Numbered from the stretch's first letter, positions 1 to 6,043 are shown. The stretch is 6,829 nt of DNA from an uncultured Dietzia sp. (GCA_946570335.1 CAMNYG010000068.1:1-6829), one strand, 5' to 3'. Notes: a model not told the origin generated them from the letters alone. Program-made: numbers and translations.

Positions 1-1322
1 AGGCCGGCGATGGGGCCGGAGGCGCCGACGGTGGCGAGGTGTGAGGACAGGCGGCCGGCCACGTCTCGGGCGGTGGCCCCGGCATCGGATCCCGGGAGCA
101 GCATCACGGCACGGTCGCCGTAGGTGGTGACGAGTCCGCCGTCGGCACGGGCGAGGGTGCGACATTCGGTCTGCAGGACGCGCGTCATGCGGGCTTCCGG
201 TGGCATGACGACCAGGGCCACGAGGTCGGCGTCCATGTTCACGCCGAGCAGGTCGGCGCGTCGCCCGAGGGCGTCGAGGTCGTGTTCGCCGGGGGAGAGG
301 AGCTCGGCGAGCAGCTCGCCGCGCACGCGGTTGTCGGCCTCGTCGCGCGCCTGGTGGCCGAGGAGGAACAGGGCGATCACCGACGCGACCCGGCCCAGCG
401 CGATGCCGGTGGTGGGGGAGGCGCCGCGGCTGCCGAAAGTGACGTAGCCGAGGTGGTCGGGGCCGGTGACGATCGGGGTGACGACGACGACGTGGCCTTC
501 CGCGTGCCGGGTGGTGAGCCCGGCAGGCTGTTCCTGTTCCGTGGTGATCTCCTGCAATACCCGCAACAGCAGGTCGACCGGCGGTCCCTCGGCGGACCGC
601 GTGGAACCCAGGTCCCGGTGGGCGAGGTCGAACACGGCCGCGGTGCCGCCTTCGATGTCCACGAGGAGGTCCACGATCTCGGGCACGGTGGCCCCGTTCA
701 CCACCAGTTCGGTGAGGCGTCGATGGATCTCCACGGCGGCGGCGAGGGTCGCGGTGCGGGTGCGTTCGGTATCCAGGGCGTCGAGGGCCTCGTCGAGTTC
801 GCGGCGGTCGCGTGAGGTTCGTTCGGCGGCGGTGAGGGCGGCGGAGACCTGGTCGGCCAGGAGTGCGAGCAGGGTGATCTCGTCCTGGCTGAAGTCCCTC
901 TCCGTGCGGTCGGAGGTGAACAGCATGCCGGTGAGCCGTCCGTGTGTGCGGACCGGTACGCCGAGGATGGCCAGCAGGCCCTCCTCGACGATGATCGGGT
1001 CGATCACGTGCGTGTACTGCTCGTCGGCCAGGTAGTTGCGGGTCCAGCGCGGGGCCATGGCCTCGGCGACCTGGCCGCCCAGGCCCAGCCCCATGCCGAG
1101 GCGGATGGTGTCGAAGCGGGGGCTGGTCGCGCCCTCGGCCATCCGCATGTAGGTGTCACCCCGCTCGGGGTCGAGCAGCATGACGTACGCGAGGTCGGTG
1201 CCCACGAGCTGGCGGGCCCTGCGGATGGCGATGTGCAGGACGGCGTCCTCGTCGCGGGCCGTGGCGAGCTCCGCGGCCGCCTCGAGGACGTCGCGGAGCC
1301 CGCGGGTGAGGTCGACGGTCAC
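1..1322 (-). CDS. GAF domain / PucR (CdaR)-family transcriptional regulator, C-terminus outside window
   Basis: Continuous minus-strand frame running off base 1, giving 440 visible residues. Residues about 10-165 form a GAF-type sensory domain (motifs RRARQLVGTDLAYVMLLD, LGLGGQVAEAM, LAILGVPVRTHGRLTGMLF, FSQDEITLLALLADQVSAAL). A charged, probably coiled-coil linker follows at 166-195. Residues about 335-440 (RGELLAELLSPGEHDLDALGRRADLLG) match the GGDEF-like middle domain of PucR/CdaR regulators. Family members normally end in a PucR-type helix-turn-helix, which would lie beyond the window edge, so DNA binding is inferred. The GTG at 1322-1320 is chosen because it lies 2 nt after the hydratase stop, the frame is closed by a TGA 24 nt upstream, and no ATG or other GTG lies between. 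No strong Shine-Dalgarno is seen, so translational coupling to the hydratase is likely. Known relatives sense small metabolites or aromatic acids. Here it is probably the local regulator of the divergent acid-catabolism genes (inference). Confidence 0.88.
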   Translation of the reverse strand, partial: MTVDLTRGLRDVLEAAAELATARDEDAVLHIAIRRARQLVGTDLAYVMLLDPERGDTYMRMAEGATSPRFDTIRLGMGLGLGGQVAEAMAPRWTRNYLADEQYTHVIDPIIVEEGLLAILGVPVRTHGRLTGMLFTSDRTERDFSQDEITLLALLADQVSAALTAAERTSRDRRELDEALDALDTERTRTATLAAAVEIHRRLTELVVNGATVPEIVDLLVDIEGGTAAVFDLAHRDLGSTRSAEGPPVDLLLRVLQEITTEQEQPAGLTTRHAEGHVVVVTPIVTGPDHLGYVTFGSRGASPTTGIALGRVASVIALFLLGHQARDEADNRVRGELLAELLSPGEHDLDALGRRADLLGVNMDADLVALVVMPPEARMTRVLQTECRTLARADGGLVTTYGDRAVMLLPGSDAGATARDVAGRLSSHLATVGASGPIAG

Positions 1323-1324
1323 CG

Positions 1325-2104
1325 TCAGCGGCCGGTGAACTCAGCCTTGCCCGGCCCGTTGTCGATGAACGACTGCATGCCGAGTTCACGGTCCTCGGTG
1401 GCGAACAGGCCCGCGAACAGGGCGCGCTCGATGCTCAGCCCGGTGTCCAGGTCCACCTCGATCCCGCGGTCCACGGCCTCCTTGACCGCCCGGAGCGCGA
1501 TGCGGGGGCCGCCCACGAACTGCCGGGCCCACTCGAGGGCACGGCCCAGGCTGGTGCCGGTGTCGACGACCTCCTCGACGGCGCGGAGTTCGAGCGCCTC
1601 GGCCGCGGTGAGCGTGCGACCGGTGAGGCACAGGTCCTTGGCCACGGCCGGGCCGACGAGTCGGGCCAGACGCTGCGTTCCGCCGGCGCGGGGGATGATG
1701 CCCAGCAGGATCTCGGGCTGGCCGAGCTTCGCCCCGGTCTCGGCGATCCGGCGGTCGCAGCACAGGGCGAGCTCCATACCGCCGCCGAGAGCGGCACCCG
1801 CGATCGCGGCGACGGTCGGCTGGGGAATGGCCGCCACGGCGGTGAACGCCGACTGCAGTTCGCGCGCCTCGGTGACCATCTGCGCGTACGTCATGTCGCG
1901 CATCTCCTTGATGTCCGCGCCGGCGGCGAACACGCGCTCGCTGCCGGTGAACACCACCGCGTCCACGTCCCGGCGCCCGGAGACCTCAGCCGCGACCGCG
2001 CGCAGTTCCTCCTGCATGGCGCGGGAGAGGGCGTTGACCGGCGGCCGGTTCAGGGTGATCAGTGCGATGCCGTCTGTCACGTCGAGGGATAGATGTTCAT
2101 ACAT
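1325..2104 (-). CDS. Enoyl-CoA hydratase/isomerase family protein (crotonase fold)
   Basis: A 259-residue protein, the usual length for a single-domain crotonase. It should add water across the double bond of a 2-enoyl-CoA to give a 3-hydroxyacyl-CoA in the cytoplasm. Both oxyanion-hole segments are present: FAAGADIKEM (59-68) and IAGAALGGGMEL (101-112). The two acid/base glutamates of true hydratases are conserved as E111 (GGGMEL) and E131 (GQPEILLGIIPRAGGTQRL), with the same 20-residue spacing as Glu144/Glu164 of rat mitochondrial hydratase. Hydratase activity is therefore more likely than a decarboxylase or dehalogenase branch. The ATG at 2104 is preferred over a TTG at 2119 because GAGGAG sits 7 nt upstream of it. 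It is divergent from the acyl-CoA synthetase and 2 nt upstream of the regulator gene, probably in one transcript. The acyl chain it prefers cannot be deduced. Confidence 0.93.
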   Translation of the reverse strand: MYEHLSLDVTDGIALITLNRPPVNALSRAMQEELRAVAAEVSGRRDVDAVVFTGSERVFAAGADIKEMRDMTYAQMVTEARELQSAFTAVAAIPQPTVAAIAGAALGGGMELALCCDRRIAETGAKLGQPEILLGIIPRAGGTQRLARLVGPAVAKDLCLTGRTLTAAEALELRAVEEVVDTGTSLGRALEWARQFVGGPRIALRAVKEAVDRGIEVDLDTGLSIERALFAGLFATEDRELGMQSFIDNGPGKAEFTGR

Positions 2105-2111
2105 GGTGATG

Positions 2112-2117
2112 CTCCTC
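2112..2117 (-). promoter_or_regulatory. Ribosome binding site deciding the hydratase start
   Basis: On the minus strand the sequence reads GAGGAG, 7 nt before the ATG at 2104. This is an ideal Shine-Dalgarno distance. It excludes the longer TTG-initiated reading at 2119, which would place the ribosome site inside the coding region. Confidence 0.8.
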
Positions 2118-2138
2118 AATGGGGATGAGTCTCCATTG
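2117..2138. promoter_or_regulatory. 22-bp near-perfect palindrome, candidate operator of the divergent promoters
   Basis: The left arm CAATGGGGA (2117-2125) and right arm TCTCCATTG (2130-2138) are inverted copies with one mismatch in nine, around a 4-bp centre TGAG. The site covers the predicted minus-strand -10 hexamer and start point of the hydratase transcript and overlaps the predicted plus-strand -35 hexamer of the synthetase. A dimeric regulator bound here could block both promoters. The adjacent GAF/PucR protein is the obvious candidate, but a regulator encoded elsewhere (for instance TetR or GntR type) is equally possible. Confidence 0.55.
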
Positions 2139-2140
2139 TA
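2135..2140 (-). promoter_or_regulatory. Predicted -10 element for hydratase-regulator transcript
   Basis: The minus strand reads TACAAT, one base off the TATAAT consensus. Transcription would start near 2128, leaving a leader of about 24 nt that contains the GAGGAG site. No good -35 hexamer is visible 16-18 nt upstream, which is common for actinobacterial promoters but makes this tentative. Confidence 0.4.
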
Positions 2141-2164
2141 TGTGAATCAGACCACTCCTACGGT
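2136..2164 (+). promoter_or_regulatory. Predicted promoter for synthetase-symporter operon
   Basis: TTGTAT (2136-2141) and TACGGT (2159-2164) are separated by 17 nt and fit a loose TTGnnn / TAnnnT pattern. The start point would be near 2171, about 43 nt before the synthetase ATG. The predicted leader contains a small dyad GTGAG-CTGC-CTCAC at 2181-2194. The match is weak and based only on spacing and position in the divergent gap. Confidence 0.35.
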
Positions 2165-2213
2165 CAGGGGGCGAGGCTGCGTGAGCTGCCTCACAGTCGA
2201 AGGAGTTGAGTAG

Positions 2214-3860
2214 ATGTCGCTGACCGCACGGTCTCGCCCCCGGAGTCCGCAACCGGAAGCCCAGGGCTTCCAGTGGGAGATACCCGACCGGTTCAACATC
2301 GGAGCCGCGTGCACCGAGGCGCACCCGGCGCAGGCCCCCGCGATCGTGGTGGACCGCGGGGACGCCCCGGCCGAGGTCACGACCTTCGGTGAACTCGGAG
2401 AGCGTGCCCGTCGTCTCGTCACCTTCCTCCGCGAGCGTGGGGTCGGCGAGGGCGACCGCGTGGCCGTGATGTGTGCCCAGTCCGCCGAGACCGCAATCGC
2501 CCACATGGCCGCCTACCTCATGGGCGCGATCGCGGTGCCTCTGTCGGTGAAGTTCGGCCCGGAGGCGGCGCTGTTCCGCATGGGCGACTCCGGCGCGGTG
2601 GCCGCCGTGTTCGACGCCGACTGCTACGACCGTCTGGCCACCGAACTCGCCGAACTGCCGGACCTTCGCACGGTGCTGGTGGCAGGCGGAGCCGGGACGG
2701 ATGCCCCGGATCCGGCGGGCGCTGGTGCGCTCACCGTGCTTCCGCTCTCGGTCGCCGATGACGCAGACGTCGCCGTCGTCGTCGCCGACACCGGCCCCGA
2801 CGACCCCGCGCTGCTCATCTACACCTCCGGGACCACCGGACAACCCAAGGGCGCGCTGCACGGTCACCGCGTCCTGCTGGGACACATGCCCGGCGTGGTG
2901 CGCGCTCTCGACGGCTTCCCCGAGGCGGGCGACACGTTCTGGACCCCCGCGGACTGGGCGTGGGCCGGCGGACTGCTCGACGTCCTGCTGCCGAGCCTCT
3001 ACAGCGGTGTCCCCGTGGTGGCCTCCGACCGGCGGCCGAGCCCCGAGACCGTGGAACACATCCTCCGGCGACACGGTGTGACCTGCTCGTTCCTGCCCCC
3101 GACCATTCTCAAGATGATGCGCGCCTCCGACGTGGACTACTCCCGCACCGGACTGCGCGCCGCGTTCTCCGGCGGCGAGGCACTCGGCGGGCCCGTGGCC
3201 GAATGGGCTCGCCGGTCGCTGGGGATCCGCGTCAACGAGATCTACGGGCAGACCGAACTCAATCTCATCGTGGGCACCTGCCACGCCCGCTTCGACACCC
3301 CGCCCGGATCCATGGGCCGCCCCACCCCGGGGTTCGACCTGGCGCTGCTCGACCCGCTCGGCGAGCCCGTCGAGCCCGGCGAGGTGGGCGAGATCTGCGT
3401 GCGCCTGCCCAGCCCCAACGCGTTCCTGCGCTACTGGAACGCGCCGGAGAAAACCGCCGAGAAGACCGCCGGGGGCGTGCTGCACACCGGGGACCTCGGA
3501 TACGTCGACGACGACGGCAACTTCTGGTTCTCCGGCCGCAACGACGACCTGATCTCGACCGCCGGGTACCGCGTCGGCCCGGGGGAGATCGAGGACCAGA
3601 TCCTGCGTCACGGTGACGTCGAGATGGTCGCGGTGATCGGCGTCCCGGACGAGCTGCGCGGCGAGGCGATCGTCGCGTACGTCGTTCCCGCCGCGGGCGT
3701 GACAGGTTCGGAGGAGCTCGCCGCCGAGATCCAGGACTTCGTCAAACAGCGCCTGGCCTTCTACCAGTACCCGCGCGACGTCATCTTCCTCGACGAGCTT
3801 CCCACCACCAACACCGGAAAGATCCGCCGAGCACAACTGCGCGCGGAACACGGTCGCTGA
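2214..3860 (+). CDS. AMP-forming acyl-CoA synthetase, medium-chain (MACS)-like
   Basis: A 548-residue member of the ANL adenylating superfamily. It should activate a carboxylic acid with ATP to an acyl-adenylate and transfer it to coenzyme A, in the cytoplasm. Diagnostic motifs in order: an N-terminal FQWEIPDRFNIGAAC (19-33) typical of MACS-like synthetases; the P-loop YTSGTTGQPKG (203-213); WTPADWAWAGGLLDVLLPSLY (243-263); YGQTE (344-348); HTGDLGY (424-430); the hinge region GRNDDLISTAGYRVGPGEIE (441-460); and the C-terminal catalytic lysine K536 in TTNTGKIRR. All core residues are present, so it should be active. The start at ATG 2214 has GAAGGAG 8 nt upstream. The symporter gene follows after 34 nt. 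The GYR-x-GP-x-EIE hinge and N-terminus favour a short/medium-chain or aromatic-acid ligase over a long-chain one; exact substrate unknown. Confidence 0.94.
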   Translation: MSLTARSRPRSPQPEAQGFQWEIPDRFNIGAACTEAHPAQAPAIVVDRGDAPAEVTTFGELGERARRLVTFLRERGVGEGDRVAVMCAQSAETAIAHMAAYLMGAIAVPLSVKFGPEAALFRMGDSGAVAAVFDADCYDRLATELAELPDLRTVLVAGGAGTDAPDPAGAGALTVLPLSVADDADVAVVVADTGPDDPALLIYTSGTTGQPKGALHGHRVLLGHMPGVVRALDGFPEAGDTFWTPADWAWAGGLLDVLLPSLYSGVPVVASDRRPSPETVEHILRRHGVTCSFLPPTILKMMRASDVDYSRTGLRAAFSGGEALGGPVAEWARRSLGIRVNEIYGQTELNLIVGTCHARFDTPPGSMGRPTPGFDLALLDPLGEPVEPGEVGEICVRLPSPNAFLRYWNAPEKTAEKTAGGVLHTGDLGYVDDDGNFWFSGRNDDLISTAGYRVGPGEIEDQILRHGDVEMVAVIGVPDELRGEAIVAYVVPAAGVTGSEELAAEIQDFVKQRLAFYQYPRDVIFLDELPTTNTGKIRRAQLRAEHGR

Positions 3861-3880
3861 CCCCTCCACCCCTCCACCCC
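3861..3880 (+). repeat. Short C-rich tandem repeat between synthetase and symporter
   Basis: The 8-mer CCCCTCCA occurs twice in tandem followed by CCCC (2.5 exact copies), directly after the synthetase stop and just before the symporter ribosome site GAAGGAAG (3883-3890). It has no evident hairpin. It may be a replication-slippage tract. Confidence 0.6.
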
Positions 3881-3894
3881 GTGAAGGAAGTGCA

Positions 3895-5448
3895 ATGAAC
3901 AATCCCGTAGTCATAGGCGTGGTGCTCGCCTACTTCGTGCTGATGTTCGTCATCGGCGCCTGGGCCAACACCAAGATGAAGTCCGCCAAGGAGTTCCTCG
4001 TCGCGGGTCAGTCCCTCGGGTTCTTCGTCATGGCCATCGCCAGCTTCTCCTCCATCCAGTCGGGCTGGGGCATGGTCGGCGGCACGGGCCAGACTTACTC
4101 GTGGGGGTTCCAGGCACTCGTCGCCGTGGGCCTGTTCGCGCCGTTCGGGTTCGCCGTGGCCTGGTTCCTGCTGGGCAGCCGCCTCAACTGGATCGGAAAG
4201 AAGCACAACGTGTACTCGGTGCCCGATCTCATCCGCGTGCGCTTCCGGGACAAGACCTCACACGCCACCATGTCGGTCGCGGTGTTCGTCGCGGCCGTGG
4301 CCTACATGACAGCACAGGTCACCTCGATCGGCGTGATCATCTCCCTGCTCCTGGGCACCTCCGTGGCCACCAGTGCCTGGATCGGCTCGCTCGTCGTGGC
4401 CGCCTACACCATGGCGGGCGGCATGCTCGCCGCCGTGTGGACCGACCTCGTGCAGGGGGTGCTGATGGTGGTCATGTCCGTCGGCCTGTTCTTCTTCGCC
4501 ATCCAGGTGGCCGGCGGCTGGGAGCCGATGCTCGACACCATCTCCTCGACCAGCGCCGAGCTGTTGGCGATCGACGGCGTCAAGTCACCGACCTACATCT
4601 TCGCCTTCGGTCTCCTGATCTTCGTCGGCGCGGTGGGGCAGCCGCAGCTGCTCACCAAGTTCCTCATGTTGCGTGACATGACCCAGCTCAAGTGGGGCGC
4701 CGCGGTCGCCGGAATCGCCTACGCCGTGACCACCCTGTTCTCGGTGGGTATCGGCCTGGCCACCCGCTCCATGGTGGTGACCGGCGATGCACCCGAGCTG
4801 GAGAACATCGACGACACCGCCATCTGGTTCCTGGGCAACGTCACCCACCCGATCGTCGGCGGCGTCGCGCTGACCGGTCTGCTCGCCGCCATCATGTCCT
4901 CCGCGTCGAGCTTCATCACCATCGGCGCGTCCTCGATGATGCGCGACCTGCCCACCGCGTTCGGCGTCAAGGTGGTCCACGAACTGCTGTGGAGCCGGAT
5001 CTCCAGTCTCGTACTGGTGGTGCTGTCGGTGCTGCTGACCCTGTTCCTCTCGCAGGTGGTGTTCCTGCTCGGGGCACTGGGTTGGGCGGCGTTCGCCGCG
5101 GCGATCGTCGGACCGGTGGTCATGTCGATCTACTGGCATCGCGCCACCGCCACCGCGGCTACCGTCACGATCATCTTCGCGATCGTCGGCAACCTCGTGA
5201 TCAGCTCCCTGGCCGCCCGCGAGATCATCACGATGCCCGCGTACATGCAGGTCGGCGGCATCTCACTGCTCGTGTCGATCCTGCTGTTCTACGGCGTCTC
5301 GCTCATCACCTCCAACCGGCACCCCGATGCGACGCTCGAGTACCTCTACGGAGGGCGGAGTGCCGTCACCGAGCCCGTCGGGACCGGCGTGACCGCTGCG
5401 GCCACCGCGACGGCCACCGCGTCCACCGAAAGGAATGACCATGTCTGA
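3895..5448 (+). CDS. Sodium:solute symporter (SSS) family permease, probable organic-acid importer
   Basis: A 517-residue, strongly hydrophobic inner-membrane protein with about 13 predicted helices, the usual size for the SSS family (PutP, ActP, PanF, MctP). The N-terminus VVLAYFVLMFVIGAWANTKMKSAKEFLVAGQSLGFF (about 9-44) is classic SSS helix 1 and loop. The family signature YTMAGGMLAAVWTDLVQG lies at 171-188. IMSSASSFITIGASSMMRDL (343-362) matches the PutP helix-8 region, with S345 and S346 aligning to Na+-ligating Ser340/Thr341. By SGW alignment the PutP Asp55 position is Ile54 here. The tail (about 485-517) is a low-complexity Ala/Thr stretch ending in charged residues. The start at ATG 3895 has AAGGA 6 nt upstream. 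Placement behind an acyl-CoA synthetase suggests a carboxylate substrate (inference); proline or pantothenate transport cannot be excluded from family membership alone. Confidence 0.93.
   Translation: MNNPVVIGVVLAYFVLMFVIGAWANTKMKSAKEFLVAGQSLGFFVMAIASFSSIQSGWGMVGGTGQTYSWGFQALVAVGLFAPFGFAVAWFLLGSRLNWIGKKHNVYSVPDLIRVRFRDKTSHATMSVAVFVAAVAYMTAQVTSIGVIISLLLGTSVATSAWIGSLVVAAYTMAGGMLAAVWTDLVQGVLMVVMSVGLFFFAIQVAGGWEPMLDTISSTSAELLAIDGVKSPTYIFAFGLLIFVGAVGQPQLLTKFLMLRDMTQLKWGAAVAGIAYAVTTLFSVGIGLATRSMVVTGDAPELENIDDTAIWFLGNVTHPIVGGVALTGLLAAIMSSASSFITIGASSMMRDLPTAFGVKVVHELLWSRISSLVLVVLSVLLTLFLSQVVFLLGALGWAAFAAAIVGPVVMSIYWHRATATAATVTIIFAIVGNLVISSLAAREIITMPAYMQVGGISLLVSILLFYGVSLITSNRHPDATLEYLYGGRSAVTEPVGTGVTAAATATATASTERNDHV
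5428..5434 (+). promoter_or_regulatory. Ribosome binding site deciding the start of the small membrane protein
   Basis: GAAAGGA lies inside the last codons of the symporter gene. It is 6 nt from the ATG at 5441 but directly abuts the in-frame ATG at 5435. The spacing makes 5441 the likely start, so the two genes overlap by 8 nt (ATGTCTGA). Confidence 0.7.
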
Positions 5449-5887
5449 GCCCACCCTCGATCCCATCCTGGACGCCGACCTGGCCCCGGAGCCCGACCAC
5501 AAGCGTGCCGACCTGCTGATCCACGCCTTCGCCGCGGTGAGTGCCTTCGCGCTGATCGGGATGTTCATCGACGTCTGGCAGATGGTGTTCCTCGCCGTGC
5601 CCTTGTTCGCGGTGGTCCTGATGCTCAAGGGTTCCCTCCGCGCCGACGGTACGTGGGAGAGGCAGTCCACCACTGCGATCCTCGCCTATTGCGCGGTCCT
5701 GGCGGTGCTGGTGGCGTGGTCGATCCTGTCCAACGGCAGCGACACCACGCTCTGGGGAATCCCGATGTCCATGGCCGTGATCGTCTACTTCATCTGGCCG
5801 TACACCGCCGTCGTTGCCGGACTCCTCTACGCGTTCGTGTTCGACCGCACCATTGATGAGAAGCGACTGTCGGGGGTCGCCGGCTGA
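5441..5887 (+). CDS. Small four-helix membrane protein, candidate symporter partner
   Basis: A 148-residue protein of no family I can name with certainty. An acidic N-terminus (1-20, with seven Asp/Glu) precedes four predicted membrane helices: about 24-45 (LLIHAFAAVSAFALIGMFIDVW), 46-63, 77-97 and 106-134, followed by a short charged tail. The second half, with W93, then LWGIPMS at 104-110 and WPYTAVVAGLLYAF at 119-132, recalls small SSS-associated proteins such as DUF3311 or DUF997/YhdT, which also carry a Gly-x-Pro before the last helix. Those are normally two-helix proteins, so this one would be about twice the size. Its gene overlaps the symporter stop by 8 nt and has its own ribosome site within the symporter gene, which implies coupled translation and possibly a stable complex. 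A subunit or assembly-factor role is inference from context. Confidence 0.85.
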   Translation: MSEPTLDPILDADLAPEPDHKRADLLIHAFAAVSAFALIGMFIDVWQMVFLAVPLFAVVLMLKGSLRADGTWERQSTTAILAYCAVLAVLVAWSILSNGSDTTLWGIPMSMAVIVYFIWPYTAVVAGLLYAFVFDRTIDEKRLSGVAG

Positions 5888-5912
5888 GTCGGTGCGAGCT
5901 CGACCGACCCGC

Positions 5913-5959
5913 CTGACCTGGGGTGCCCTGCGGACGCCGTGCAGGGCACCCCAGGTCAG
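5913..5959 (+). terminator. Long perfect hairpin, probable terminator of the synthetase-symporter operon
   Basis: CTGACCTGGGGTGCCCTGC (5913-5931) is repeated as its exact reverse complement at 5941-5959 around a 9-nt loop. It starts 26 nt after the stop of the last operon gene. No T-run follows, as is frequent in actinobacterial terminators. The 19-bp, G+C-rich stem makes termination or 3'-end stabilisation the most likely role. Confidence 0.8.
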
Positions 5960-5981
5960 AGCGCATCAGTCGTGGGTAGCG

Positions 5982-6004
5982 GAGACTATTCGACGACGAG
6001 TCTC
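5982..6004. repeat. Inverted repeat GAGACT-N11-AGTCTC
   Basis: Six-base perfect arms (5982-5987 and 5999-6004) with an 11-bp spacer give a 23-bp dyad of operator-like geometry. It lies in the 240-bp gap between the operon terminator and the DUF6328-like gene. The arms are short enough that chance is possible. Confidence 0.35.
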
Positions 6005-6011
6005 GACACCC

Positions 6012-6043
6012 CCACTCTCGTCCTCACCCGCTAGCGAGAGTGG
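6012..6043. repeat. Inverted repeat CCACTCTCG-N14-CGAGAGTGG upstream of the DUF6328-like gene
   Basis: Nine-base perfect arms (6012-6020 and 6035-6043) with a 14-nt loop, 84 nt before the ATG at 6128. It could form a leader hairpin or serve as a protein-binding site. No convincing -10/-35 pair was found in this gap, and no open reading frame with a ribosome site is seen there. Confidence 0.5.

Noticed and set aside
2105..2119. Alternative TTG start adding five residues (MRSIT) to the hydratase
   Set aside because: The extension would contain the GAGGAG ribosome site itself and adds residues before the normal crotonase N-terminus; ATG 2104 fits better.
942..2213. 423-residue plus-strand open frame over the regulator and hydratase genes
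   Set aside because: The opposite strand encodes clear GAF/PucR and crotonase proteins with conserved catalytic residues. The plus-strand product is low-complexity Arg/Ser/Ala and has no recognisable motif.
3861..3880. C-rich tandem repeat as a Rho loading site or CRISPR-like repeat
   Set aside because: Only 2.5 copies of an 8-mer within an otherwise well-spaced operon junction. It is too short for an array, and nothing suggests termination between synthetase and symporter.
2097..3914. 605-residue minus-strand open frame covering the whole synthetase gene
   Set aside because: It mirrors the synthetase codons in antisense. Its composition (runs of Gly, Val, His, Arg) matches no family, it has no ribosome site, and it would run through the divergent promoter region. 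This is a typical high-GC shadow frame.
4585..5139. Antisense open frame inside the symporter gene
   Set aside because: The product is a His/Asp/Gly-rich string without domains, fully contained in a well-supported membrane protein gene, so it is a shadow.
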